Of a stretch of DNA of 64,000 bases, positions 17,280 through 27,100 are shown piece after piece. Origin of the DNA: Myxacorys californica WJT36-NPBG1 (lineage in GTDB: Bacteria; Cyanobacteriota; Cyanobacteriia; Leptolyngbyales; Leptolyngbyaceae); NCBI GenBank assembly GCA_019359315.1, contig JAHHHO010000015.1:31103-95102 (forward strand), given 5' to 3'. How positions within the stretch are numbered: position 1 is the stretch's first letter; every line of letters starts with the position of its first letter. A program made the position numbers and the translations under genes. Under the pieces are notes generated by a model. It saw nothing but the letters and a program-made list of their open reading frames with translations. It did not search any database and had not been told where the DNA came from.

Positions 17280-19190
17280 TCAAGGTCGATCGAAGTCAGA
17301 AGCGGGTCTAAACTTTTCAACCGGCACACCTTGCAATGCCTGTGACATAAAGTCGCGCCAAATCGGAGCGACGTAGCTACCGCCCGTTGCGCCTTGACCC
17401 AACTGTGTATAGTCATCATTACCAACCCAAACAGCCGTTGCGAGTTGTGGCACATAGCCCACAAACCAAATATCCCGCTCAGACGAGGTAGTTCCTGTTT
17501 TACCTGCTGCCGGACGCCCAATCTGCGCGGCGGTTCCGGTTCCGCGTGAGACAACCCCCTGAAGGACATCATTGAGCGATGCTGATGCCCACGGGTCAAG
17601 AACGAGTCTCGGTCGAGGGGTATTGTCGAGCAACGTATTTCCGCTACTGTCGCTGACCTGGGCAATCAACGTCGTCTCGGAGTACCAGCCGTTGTTGGCA
17701 AACGTGGCATAAGCGCTCGCCATTTCCATCGGTGTTAAATCAACGGCTCCAAGCGGTAGCGAAATGACCGGATCAATGGGGCTTTTGATGCCAATGCTGC
17801 GACAGATCTCAACGATTTTGTTTAAGCCAAGCTCTTGACCCAGTTTCACAGCCGGGACATTCCGTGACTGCTCTAGGGCGCGACGCAGAGACATGGCTCC
17901 ACCAAAGGTGCGATCGTAGTTTTGGGGATAGTACATGTCGTACCCATCTGGGTACCCCACAGGACTGTCATATACCGTCGAGTCAGCACCATATTTACCA
18001 GACGCCAGCGCTGCATAGTAGACAAACGGCTTGAACGCTGATCCAGGTTGACGCAAGGCTTGAATGGCTCGATTGTATTGACTCTTCTTGAAGTCCACCC
18101 CGCCAACCATTGCTTTAACAAAATGGGTGCGCGGGTCTACCGACACGATGGCCATTTGATCGGCGTAAACTCCCATGCCATTGAGCCTGCCAATCCAGCT
18201 ACTAGCCGTATCTTCTGCGATGCGTTGCAGCTTAGAATCAATCGTGGTTTGAATCCGCATTCCGCCCTTCAGCACGGCATCGCGTCCAAACTTCTTGGTG
18301 AGTTCCTGAACGACCGCATCGCTGACATACGGCATCTCACTCTTCTGAAAGGACGTGATTTTGCCGAGCTTAAGGGGCTGCTTTCGAGCGGTTTCTTCTT
18401 CACTCACCGTAATCCAACCCAGTTCGGTCATGCGATGCAACACTTCTCGCTGTCGCTTCTTGGCACTTTTAAGATCGGCAAATGGACTCAGCGCTTCCGG
18501 CGACTGGATTAGGCCTGCCATCATGCTCGATTCCGCTAAGTTTAGCTCTGAAACGGATTTGCCAAAGTAGCTTTGCGCCGCTGTCTGTGCTCCATAATTG
18601 TTGTGACCCCAGTAGACCTGATTGAGATACATCTCGAGAATCTGGTCTTTTTTGAAAATCTGCTCAATCCGCAGCGCTAGAACGCCCTCTGCAATTTTCC
18701 GGCTAAACGCGCGTTTGGGTGACAAGAACAAGTTCTTCACCAACTGCATCGTTAGGGTAGAACCCCCTTCTACCGTTCTACCCGTGCTGAAGTTTGCGGC
18801 TGTCGCCCGCGCCACTGCCCCGACGTTGACGCCGCTATGGGAATAGAAGTAGCTATCTTCGATCGCAATCACCGCTCGCTTGAGGTGAGGAGAAATTTTA
18901 TCGAGCGGTACCACTTCCCGATTGGCTTCCCCGTGAATGCTGGCGAGTGGTTTACCCTTGATGTCATAAATATGAGTCGTCTCGCTTGGGGTATAGCCTC
19001 GGAGTACGCGCACATCGGGCAAGTTGCGGAAGCTGACGGCTAAGCCGACCAATCCACCGGCAACGATCGCACTGGACAGCATCGTGAGTCCAAGTAGAGT
19101 TCCTCCTGTAACCTTGGCGACTGACCGGATAAATTGACCCGTGGATTCAGGTTCACGCTGTTGCTTTTGTCTGATGGTGTTAGACGACAC
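17280..19190 (-). CDS. Class A penicillin-binding protein (PBP1A-type transglycosylase/transpeptidase)
   Basis: This 636-residue bifunctional peptidoglycan synthase has a cytoplasmic basic N-terminus, a TM helix near 30-55 (GGTLLGLTMLSSAIVAGGLV), then the GT51 domain with catalytic Glu in IEDSYFYSHSG and EGGSTLTMQLVKNLFL. The transpeptidase follows, with SAFK (about 383), SRN (about 440) and KTGT (about 560), all intact. It polymerises lipid II and crosslinks stem peptides in the periplasm. It may share a terminator with the convergent DUF1825 gene. Cyanobacteria carry several paralogues, so I give no symbol. Confidence 0.93.
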   Translation of the reverse strand: MSSNTIRQKQQREPESTGQFIRSVAKVTGGTLLGLTMLSSAIVAGGLVGLAVSFRNLPDVRVLRGYTPSETTHIYDIKGKPLASIHGEANREVVPLDKISPHLKRAVIAIEDSYFYSHSGVNVGAVARATAANFSTGRTVEGGSTLTMQLVKNLFLSPKRAFSRKIAEGVLALRIEQIFKKDQILEMYLNQVYWGHNNYGAQTAAQSYFGKSVSELNLAESSMMAGLIQSPEALSPFADLKSAKKRQREVLHRMTELGWITVSEEETARKQPLKLGKITSFQKSEMPYVSDAVVQELTKKFGRDAVLKGGMRIQTTIDSKLQRIAEDTASSWIGRLNGMGVYADQMAIVSVDPRTHFVKAMVGGVDFKKSQYNRAIQALRQPGSAFKPFVYYAALASGKYGADSTVYDSPVGYPDGYDMYYPQNYDRTFGGAMSLRRALEQSRNVPAVKLGQELGLNKIVEICRSIGIKSPIDPVISLPLGAVDLTPMEMASAYATFANNGWYSETTLIAQVSDSSGNTLLDNTPRPRLVLDPWASASLNDVLQGVVSRGTGTAAQIGRPAAGKTGTTSSERDIWFVGYVPQLATAVWVGNDDYTQLGQGATGGSYVAPIWRDFMSQALQGVPVEKFRPASDFDRP

Positions 19191-19493
19191 GGTGATCTCT
19201 CTATTCTCAAAAGGGCAACGAAGGTAGCTGGAGGAATGCTCTAGCTAGAGTAAATTAACGGTTGTTGAAGCAGGATTTTGATACGGGTATCAAAGATAAC
19301 TTTAGTAGGATAAATGAGACTTCCCAAAATGAAACAAAGTTTCTGTAAAGTCAGTTGCGGGCTTGCGGATAGGCAGTTCTCCAATCTCATGCGCTAGGGT
19401 TGTGAAACGGGTCAAAGATTGCCCCAATTATAGTAGTGTGACTGAATAATCCTTGAATTCTAACAAGGGGAAGCATCTTCTACATCAGAGCAG
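19191..19493. other. Divergent promoter region between the PBP gene and tyrS
   Basis: About 300 bp between divergent genes. It must hold promoters for both, but I see no clear -35/-10 pair, operator repeat, T-box or RNA structure. Confidence 0.4.
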
Positions 19494-19523
19494 ATGGTAT
19501 CGCGGTTTTGTATCAAACAACGT

Positions 19524-20732
19524 ATGCTAACCAATTTTTCTTGGCTGTACCGGGGCATCAGTGAAATCTTTCCAGATCAGCCAGAGTCGAATAGCCCAAA
19601 TGAGAATCTGGTCAATCGGATTGAGCAGGCTGACCGTCCTCTCCGCATTAAGTTCGGAATCGATCCGACGGGTACGGATATTCACTTGGGGCATAGTACC
19701 GTATTCCGAAAGCTGCGATCGTTTCAGGATGCTGGACATACAGCAGTGTTGATTATTGGAGATTTTACAGCGCAAATCGGAGATCCGACTGGGAAGTCGG
19801 AAGTACGGCGTCAGCTGACTCAAGCGCAGGTGAAAGCAAACGCTGAAACCTATCTCAATCAGGTGCGTCCCATTCTAGATTTCGACACGCCCGGACGCCT
19901 GGAAGTGCGCTATAACTCGGAATGGCTATCAGCACTTGATTTACCCAAGATTCAAGAGTTGCTGGCGACGATGACAGTCGGGCAGATGCTAGCGAAGGAA
20001 GGGTTTGCGGAGCGATATAAACAAGGGACACCGATCTACATCCATGAGTTCCTCTACCCGTTAATGCAGGGCTACGATTCGGTTGCGATCGCGTCTGATG
20101 TAGAGCTCGGCGGCACGGATCAGAAGTTCAATCTGGCGGTCGGTCGAGATTTGCAGCGCCATTTTGGGCAGACACCTCAGTTTGGTCTGCTAATGCCGAT
20201 TCTGCTCGGAACCGATGGCGTTCAGAAAATGTCGAAATCACTGGGTAATTACATTGGGCTATCGGAAGATGCGCTCAGTATGTACTCAAAGCTGGAAAAA
20301 ATTCCGGATGCGCTGCTTGAGCAATATTTTGAGTTGCTAACCAATCTGCCGTTAGATCAGCTACCAGAGCAGCCGCGCGATCGTCAGAAACTCCTTGCTC
20401 TAGAAGTTACTGCTCAGTATCACGGCAAAGAAAACGCTCTTGAAGCTCAAGCCGCTGCGATCAATCTGGTTCAAGGAGCAGGCAGTCAGAGTGAGTCTGT
20501 CCCAGAGTTTTCGCTCTCAGCCGTTCAGTTTCCGTCCAAAATTTTCTATCTAGTCAGCGCAACAGGTCTGTGTAAGAGCAGTTCGGAGGCGCGGCGTCAA
20601 ATTCAGGGCGGAGCAGTCAAGTTAGACGGTCAGAAGGTGGATCAGGTCGATCTAACCTTTGCATCTCCTGAAGAATTGCTCGGAAAAGTGCTGCAGCTTG
20701 GTAAAACTAAATTTGTTCGCTTTGTGGAATAA
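19524..20732 (+). CDS. tyrS: Tyrosyl-tRNA synthetase
   Basis: The enzyme charges tRNA-Tyr. From the ATG at 19524 ([11 protein letters not shown]) it has 402 residues; an in-frame ATG 30 bp upstream adds ten basic residues and is less likely. The class I catalytic core shows the HIGH-type motif in [10 protein letters not shown] (about residue 52) and KMSKS in VQKMSKSLG (about 237). A C-terminal S4 RNA-binding domain is present ([21 protein letters not shown]). It lies 3 bp upstream of pyrF, so the two genes are probably co-transcribed. Confidence 0.95.
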   Translation: MLTNFSWLYRGISEIFPDQPESNSPNENLVNRIEQADRPLRIKFGIDPTGTDIHLGHSTVFRKLRSFQDAGHTAVLIIGDFTAQIGDPTGKSEVRRQLTQAQVKANAETYLNQVRPILDFDTPGRLEVRYNSEWLSALDLPKIQELLATMTVGQMLAKEGFAERYKQGTPIYIHEFLYPLMQGYDSVAIASDVELGGTDQKFNLAVGRDLQRHFGQTPQFGLLMPILLGTDGVQKMSKSLGNYIGLSEDALSMYSKLEKIPDALLEQYFELLTNLPLDQLPEQPRDRQKLLALEVTAQYHGKENALEAQAAAINLVQGAGSQSESVPEFSLSAVQFPSKIFYLVSATGLCKSSSEARRQIQGGAVKLDGQKVDQVDLTFASPEELLGKVLQLGKTKFVRFVE

Positions 20733-20735
20733 CGT

Positions 20736-21449
20736 ATGGGAATTTCTGAGCGCATTATTGTTCCCCTGGATGTAGCGAGTGAGGAGGATGCGATCGCGCT
20801 GCTCGACCAACTGCCGCAAGTCACCTTCTGGAAAGTCGGGCTAGAATTGTTTGTTAGCAGTGGTGCAACCATTCTGACGCGTCTAAAAGAGCGGCAAAAG
20901 CGCATCTTTCTCGATCTAAAATTTCATGACATTCCCAACACCGTTGCGGGTGCATGCGCGGCTGCCGCGAGATATGGTGTCGATTTAGTCACCATTCATT
21001 CCACAACCGGAAAAGCCGGACTGCAACAGGCGCAAGTGGCGCTGCAAACCAGTGCCGAACAAGCGGGCTTGCCCGTTCCTAAATTAATCGCCGTTACGCT
21101 GTTAACCAGTATTTCGGCTCAAACGTTGGCCTTTGAACTAAACGTGCCGCTAGAGTTACCAGAATATGCGCTTAAAATGGCACTTCTAGCCCAGGAAAGT
21201 GGCTTAGCAGGCGCGGTGTGTTCTCCGCAAGAGGTGCAGCAACTTAGACAAACCTGCGGCGATGACTTTGTTCTGGTTACACCGGGCGTGCGACCGACGT
21301 GGGCAGCATCGGGAGATCAACAGCGGCACATGACTCCTGCTCAAGCCATTCAATTTGGATCAACCTATTTGGTGATTGGGCGTCCGATTACGATGGCAGA
21401 TGACCCAGCTAAAGCGTTTGAGCGAATCTGTGAGGAGATTGGAGGTTAG
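20736..21449 (+). CDS. pyrF: Orotidine 5'-phosphate decarboxylase
   Basis: This 237-residue TIM-barrel enzyme catalyses the last step of UMP synthesis. It shows [13 protein letters not shown] at the start and [13 protein letters not shown], with the catalytic Asp-x-Lys-x-x-Asp arrangement, near residue 60. VTPGVRP and YLVIGRPIT form the phosphate-binding end of the barrel. The length is typical of the bacterial PyrF class I group. It starts 3 bp after tyrS, and a hypothetical exported protein gene follows 2 bp downstream, suggesting a three-gene transcript. Confidence 0.95.
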   Translation: MGISERIIVPLDVASEEDAIALLDQLPQVTFWKVGLELFVSSGATILTRLKERQKRIFLDLKFHDIPNTVAGACAAAARYGVDLVTIHSTTGKAGLQQAQVALQTSAEQAGLPVPKLIAVTLLTSISAQTLAFELNVPLELPEYALKMALLAQESGLAGAVCSPQEVQQLRQTCGDDFVLVTPGVRPTWAASGDQQRHMTPAQAIQFGSTYLVIGRPITMADDPAKAFERICEEIGG

Positions 21450-21451
21450 GG

Positions 21452-22141
21452 ATGGGCGATGAGGGCTGGCGGAGGTCGAGGGGATGGAAGGTGTTCGCGA
21501 TGCCCTTGGCAGCTTGCGTCGCAATCGAGGCTGTGTCTTTAACCCTTACGGCTCTACTCTCGTTTGCTTCTAAAAGCGACGCGTCCCCGCCGCCCCGATA
21601 CGCCTGCCCCTCCCAAGTCGAACCGCTTGTCGCCCTCATGCTTGGCAATCTCGCAAGTTACACCAATCGCGTCATCGCTCGATCAACGCCTAGAGGCAAT
21701 CCAAATCGCAGTTATGTCCTCACCGCCGGTAGACCTGAATTTGAGCCGCTTCCGCTCAGTCCAGATGGAGTTGCCAGTTTAGGCAATTCCTCTGGCAATC
21801 CTGACCCAAATTTGCGTCAAGTCTTCATTACGACGCTAGAACGGCAAACTCTAGGTCGTCCGCGCAGCAAAGAAAGCACAGAGGTTTACCTTCAAGGCTT
21901 TCACTGGTTGTTTCTGACAAAAACTGGGAGTGAGTGGCAACTCGCCCTTCTGTTTAGCCAGATCGGCACCTATCCGAAAGCGCCAGTGGCTGCAAGCTCC
22001 AAAGGTGCTCTCGGCGAATCACCACCCAGAGAAAGTAGTCAGGGCATTTTAGGTCAAGCCATTCGGACTTGGTTGCGAGATTGTAATGCTGGAGTCGTTC
22101 GACCGCTCAAATCTGACAACTTATTGGATAAAACCGGATAG
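21452..22141 (+). CDS. Hypothetical exported or membrane-anchored protein
   Basis: The protein has up to 229 residues. The N-terminus has a hydrophobic segment (AMPLAACVAIEAVSLTLTALL), probably a signal peptide or anchor; the second in-frame ATG at 21500 would place it at the very start and may be the true initiation site. The mature part contains YACPSQVEPLVALMLGNLASYTNRVIAR and a C-terminal WLRDCNAGVVR, with two well-spaced Cys that could form a disulfide. I know the pattern from uncharacterised cyanobacterial proteins but no function. It immediately follows pyrF. Confidence 0.65.
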   Translation: MGDEGWRRSRGWKVFAMPLAACVAIEAVSLTLTALLSFASKSDASPPPRYACPSQVEPLVALMLGNLASYTNRVIARSTPRGNPNRSYVLTAGRPEFEPLPLSPDGVASLGNSSGNPDPNLRQVFITTLERQTLGRPRSKESTEVYLQGFHWLFLTKTGSEWQLALLFSQIGTYPKAPVAASSKGALGESPPRESSQGILGQAIRTWLRDCNAGVVRPLKSDNLLDKTG

Positions 22142-22202
22142 AATGACAGTCCTAACCCGAAGTGATGACTTCAAAAGCGTTTAGTAGGAATTGCACCCCT
22201 CA

Positions 22203-22853
22203 ATGGCATTGAACGACAAGCAAATCAGAATTCTGCAAGTGGTCAACAGCGGAACAATTTCTGGGGAAGGTATTGCCAGCGCGTTGGGATCATCGATGCA
22301 AATGCTTCGATATTATCTAGACACGATGGCGGAAGATGGATATCTCAAAGTGGCTAAGGTTTATGACAATAGTACGAGAGAGTTTCAGATCGTTCGGGCC
22401 TATCTAACTGACAAGGGAAAAGCAATATTAGAGCAGCTAAAAGGGTTAGAGAAACTGAGCAGTCCGGCTGATGAAGTTGCTAAAGAGTCGTCGGTTGGGC
22501 AGGCAGATGAATTTTCTAAACCGTCAGTTGGCGTTAGATCTACACCTCAGCAAATCCTACTTCAAGATGTTGAGCAAATTATTAACTCTCTCGATGCGCT
22601 GCAAAGGATTGTAGAAGAATTGCCGGATGAGCGTCGAGATATTATCAGCGTCTACTTAAGCGATCTTCAAGATGAGGTCAAAGTCGTTTACAGGAGAAGA
22701 CCTCAAAGAATCAAGGCTTATTTTCTTGCCGTTTTAGGCACTACATTGCCAATTATCAGGCAAACCGATAGAGAAACCAACTTTGTTGAACATGCTCGGA
22801 AACTATCGAAAAAATTTGGTGTTGTTGTGAAGTTGCCATCCCTAGAGTCATAA
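22203..22853 (+). CDS. Winged-helix-like DNA-binding protein, hypothetical
   Basis: From the ATG at 22203 the protein has 216 residues. The first ~80 look like a winged helix-turn-helix (LNDKQIRILQVVNSGTISGE, SSMQMLRYYLDTMAEDGYLK, YLTDKGKAILEQL), the layout of MarR/PadR-type or phage-type regulators. A Ser/Val-rich linker leads to a helical C-terminal domain (VEQIINSLDALQRIVEELPDERRDIISVYLSDL). I do not recognise the C-terminal part. A regulator is inferred from the N-terminus only. It converges on the uracil-DNA glycosylase gene, 22 bp away. Confidence 0.6.
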   Translation: MALNDKQIRILQVVNSGTISGEGIASALGSSMQMLRYYLDTMAEDGYLKVAKVYDNSTREFQIVRAYLTDKGKAILEQLKGLEKLSSPADEVAKESSVGQADEFSKPSVGVRSTPQQILLQDVEQIINSLDALQRIVEELPDERRDIISVYLSDLQDEVKVVYRRRPQRIKAYFLAVLGTTLPIIRQTDRETNFVEHARKLSKKFGVVVKLPSLES

Positions 22854-22875
22854 TCTCAAGCAATTACAGTAGCCG

Positions 22876-23586
22876 CTACGATCGCAGTTCATCGAGCTTA
22901 GCTTTCACCGCTTGGATATCTTGCCACATCAACCACTTGGGACCGCCCTTGTCACGGGACTGATTTCTCAACAGATACGCGGGGTGAAAGATCGGCATAT
23001 AAAATCGCCCGTCTTGCTCAATCCATTGCCCCCGAACTTTTGTAATTCCTTGCTTAATGCCGACTAAATTCTTCATTGCGGTTGCTCCCGTTAGCAGAAT
23101 AATTTTCGGGTCAACCATGCGAATTTGTTCTTTTAAGTAGCCGCTACACGCATTCGCTTCATCGGTAGTAGGAACTCGGTTTTCGGGTGGGCGGCACTTG
23201 ACGATGTTAGAGATAAAAACATCGTTCTCTGTCGTGAGATTGACCGATGCCAAGATTTTTTCAAGCAACTGCCCTGACTTACCCGTGAAGGGTAATCCGG
23301 TTTCGTCCTCAGTTTGTCCTGGTCCTTCACCGACTAGTAAAATAGGAGCTTTGAGATTTCCTCGTCCGATCACCGCATTGGTTCGATATGCGCCTAAGTC
23401 GCAGCGATGGCAGCGATTGCAGTGTTCTGCCATTTTTGCCATGGAGTCATACGTCCCGGTAGGAATCGGCACTTTGGCACTGGTGGGGATCAAGTCGGGG
23501 TCAAAGCCAACCGGGGTTGCTACTGGGGAACTAGCAGCAGCGGTAGGGGTGACATCAAATAGGCTGATTTGTTCTTCGTTACTCAT
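22876..23586 (-). CDS. Family 4 uracil-DNA glycosylase (Fe-S type)
   Basis: This 236-residue enzyme removes uracil from DNA and starts base-excision repair. The N-terminal ~35 residues are a variable extension. The core has CNRCHRCDLGAYRTNAV with Cys ligands of the 4Fe-4S cluster, the catalytic motif GEGPGQTEDETGLPFTG, NIVKCRPPENR and CSGYL with further Cys ligands, and IFHPAYLLRN. Family 4 enzymes are soluble and cytoplasmic. It stands alone, converging on the winged-helix gene. Confidence 0.92.
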   Translation of the reverse strand: MSNEEQISLFDVTPTAAASSPVATPVGFDPDLIPTSAKVPIPTGTYDSMAKMAEHCNRCHRCDLGAYRTNAVIGRGNLKAPILLVGEGPGQTEDETGLPFTGKSGQLLEKILASVNLTTENDVFISNIVKCRPPENRVPTTDEANACSGYLKEQIRMVDPKIILLTGATAMKNLVGIKQGITKVRGQWIEQDGRFYMPIFHPAYLLRNQSRDKGGPKWLMWQDIQAVKAKLDELRS

Positions 23587-24118
23587 GAATCGCGCGTGTG
23601 TTCTCCCGAGTTTGGCAACTCATCTTTAATAAATTTTAAGACAATCGCGTTAGCTTAGAAAACTTGCTTTAGGTGGAACTGGGCGAATGGAACCGCACAA
23701 TGCGTACTGATTTGACCATTTGTTGTGGGTCGCTTCTGAAGCGAGCTTGACTTACTCACCTTACAACTTACTCACCTTACAATAGACGAGAGCTTCTAAC
23801 TTTCGGTAGACAACCCACGACAACATCTGTGTACGTCATGCTTTGGTTTGTGTGGTCTAATGCAAAGATAAATAGATTCGGGCCCAGTCGATCGCTCAAA
23901 CAGCGTGAGTTTATCAGCTTGCTTCAGTAGCTTCACGGCCTGACTGAATTGCCTTAAGAGCAGGTGTAAGCGCTTCTAAGGGTCACCTTAATCGGAGAAG
24001 TCACCTCGTCTCCGTTGGTGTTGAGGCAGATTAGATAAGCTTGGCGATTTCTCCTCAGTAGCCCTATAGGTTAGCAGCTATGGCTGGTTCGGCATTTTAC
24101 TAGATTTAGAGAGGAACT
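23587..24118. other. Intergenic region upstream of the first large kinase
   Basis: A 530-bp stretch without a convincing gene. It contains a perfect 16-bp tandem duplication at 23750-23781. I see no RNA gene or clear terminator. It presumably holds the promoter of the hybrid kinase. Confidence 0.4.
23750..23781. repeat. Perfect 16-bp tandem duplication
   Basis: ACTTACTCACCTTACA occurs twice head to tail (23750-23765 and 23766-23781). It may be recent slippage or a paired binding site upstream of the kinase gene; nothing decides between them. Confidence 0.85.
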
Positions 24119-27100
24119 GTGATCGACGGCGGAAAGACAGCAGAAATGGATAGCCTATTTGCGGGCGAGGGCGAAATCCGGGCAATGCTGCGGGCACGCT
24201 TCGGGGGTGGCAATGCTGACGGGTCGCAACCCTCAATAGGTGTCGTCAGCGAGTGGACGCAAAGCTTACGAACCGCCGTCAGCCTCTGCTTGGGGTCTCC
24301 GCAACCGATCGCGCTTTGGTGGGGACGCGACTACCTGTGGTTCTACAACGATGCCTATTGCCTTCTAGAACCGTCGAAGCACCCTCAGTGTTTGGGTCGT
24401 CCGGGGCGCGAGTGTTGGGCAGAGGATGGCAATAGGATGGCTTCTCTCTTAGACAGCGTGCGGGAAACGGGCGCGTCTACTTGTTTAGAAGATGTTCAAC
24501 GAATCGTCACTCGGAATGGCTATGCCGAGGAGACCTACTTTACCTTTACTTACAGCCCCATTCAAGATGAGAGTGGAGGGATCGGAGGCGTATTCTGCAC
24601 TTGTACTGAGACGACAAAGCGAGTGCTGAGCGATCGCAGGCTAAAAACGTTGCGTGAACTGTCTGCTAACACGGGTCAGGCAGAAACGGTGAAATCCGCC
24701 TGTACGCTGATTGTAGAAACCTTGGCGCAAAACTCCTATGACCTTCCGTTTGCGTTGCTTTATGTGGTTAAGGCTGAGGGCAGTCGAGCGTATTTAGCGG
24801 GCACAGTGGGAATGGAGCCTGGAACGATCGCGAGTCCGCAACAGGTAGACTTAGCGACGGCAACAGATGCTTGGCATTTGGCGCAGGTCAAAACCACAGG
24901 TCAGGCTCACCAAATCAATGGATTGACGGCTCAGTTGGCAGCCCTACCGGGAGGCGGATCGGAGGATGCGCCCGATGCTGCGATCGTCTTGCCCTTACGC
25001 CCGTCAGGACCAAGGCAGCCAGTCGTCGGACTGCTAGTGCTGGGCATTAGTCCTCGACGAGAGTTTGATGACGATTATCGAGGCTTCTTTGATTTAATCG
25101 CCAGTAACGTCGCTACGGTCATTGCCAATGCTAATGCTTATGAAACGAAAATTACTGAACCCAAGCTAGCTGAAATAGCACTTCAACGCAGCGAAGAACG
25201 CTATCGGGCATTTATTGGGCAAAGCTCGGAAGCTATTTGGTGCTTTGAATTGGAAAAACCAGTGCCGATTTGCTGCTCCGAAGACGAGCAGATTGAGCGC
25301 TTCTACCAACATGGCTATCTGTCAGAGTGTAACCAGGCGATGGCGCAGATGTATGGGGTTTCTTCACCTCAAAGTCTTGTTGGAGCAAAGCTCAGCGCGT
25401 TTCTGGTTCAGTCAGACGCCCACAACACTGACTATCTAAAAGCCTTTATTGAGTCAGGCTATCGGCTGATTGACGCCGAATCTTATGAAGTTGATCAATT
25501 TGGCAACCCCAAAGTTTTTTTGAATAACCTGGTTGGTGTCATTGAAGATGGAATGCTAGTGCGAGCCTGGGGCACTCATCGGGACATCACGGAACGCAAA
25601 CAGGCAGAGCAGCGCTTGCAGCTTTACGCCAGCGTCGTGCGCAACGTCCAAGTTGGAATTGTGGTCTGGCAGCTAGAAGACCTGTGCGATTGCGGCTCCT
25701 TCCGGCTGCTCATTGCGAATCCGGCAGCATCGGCGGCTACAGGGGTTGATTTTGAGTCCCTGATCGGCACGACGATGGCAGAGCATTTTCCGGCTCTCGT
25801 GCAATCGCCTCTGGTTCAACGGTATGCCGAGGTGGTGCAAACGGGGCAAGCGATCGATTTAGGAGAAGTGCAATATGGCGAGGACGGCATTACCGCAGGA
25901 ACGTATAGCTTGAAAGCGTTTCCGCTGCCCAACCAATGTTTGGGATTAGCGTTTGAGAACATTACCCTGCGGAAAGCGATCGAAGCCCAGTTACAGGAGA
26001 GCCAGCGCTACAGCCAGCAAATTGCTGAAGCCATGCCCGGTATTTTGTTTGTGCATGATCTGATCGAACAGCGCTCTATCTACACCAATCGCCAAATTAC
26101 CGATTTGTTAGGCTACACCTCTGAGCAAGTTCAGGCAATGGGGTCAGATGTGATTCCGACCATTATTCACCCCAACGATTTAGAGCGCGTCTACGCTCAC
26201 TTTGAAAATTTCCGTGAAGCTCCAGAAGGGGCGGTGCTGAGTATTGAATATCAGGCTCACCATGCTGATGGCGAATGGCGCTGGCTCTATTCTCAAAGTG
26301 TTGTGTTTAACCGCACTGTAGATGGGATACCTCATCAAATTTTGGGGGTCTCAATCGATGTGAGCGATCGCAAGCAAGCCGACCAAGCGTTGCGGGATGC
26401 TCATGTGCAGATGGAGTCTGCTTTGGTAGCTGGAGAAATTTACACCTGGCGGTTTAATATCCTAGAGAACTGCATCACCGTCAATGCAGCCTTCGCTCAC
26501 CTCTTTGCCGTTGACCCAACCCAAGCGGCGACAGGGCTACCGCTGGAGCAGTTTATCAATGCGATCCACGAGGAAGACCGACCTCGTATCTTAGCGGCCA
26601 TTCATCGCACGATCGAGACAGGCGAGGAGTTTGTCTCAGAGTACCGTGTTCAGACGGTGACGGGCGAGGTGCGTTGGGTTGCCGCGCGAGGTCGAGTTGA
26701 ATATGACTCGCAGGGCAGACCCGTCGCCTTTCCTGGCGCACTCGCTGACATCAGCGATCGTAAACAAGTAGAAGAGTCTTTGCGTCAGAGTGAGGCACGC
26801 GCCCAGCTTGCGATCGGAGTGGGTCGTTTAGGAACGTGGCGCTATGACCCTAGCACGAACCTCGTCGAGCTAGACGAGCGGATGCGCGAGATTTGGGGTG
26901 AGCCACCTGACGTGGTGGTGTTGCCGCTCTCAGTCACGATGGAGCGCATTCACCCGGATGACCAAGCGCGTGTCGCAGAGGCGATTGGCGCGGCGCTCGA
27001 GCCTGGTGGTTTGGGGGTTTACGACATTGAGTACCGCATCGTGTGGGCTGATCATACCGAGCGCTGGGTGTTAGCAAACGGGCTGGCGCAATTCGAGGGG

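Noticed and set aside
17228..17665. 145-codon minus-strand frame overlapping the 3' part of the penicillin-binding protein gene
   Set aside because: It is on the same strand in another frame, inside conserved transpeptidase coding sequence.
18048..18512. 154-codon frame antisense to the penicillin-binding protein gene
   Set aside because: It is a shadow frame within a clearly coding region, with no domain.
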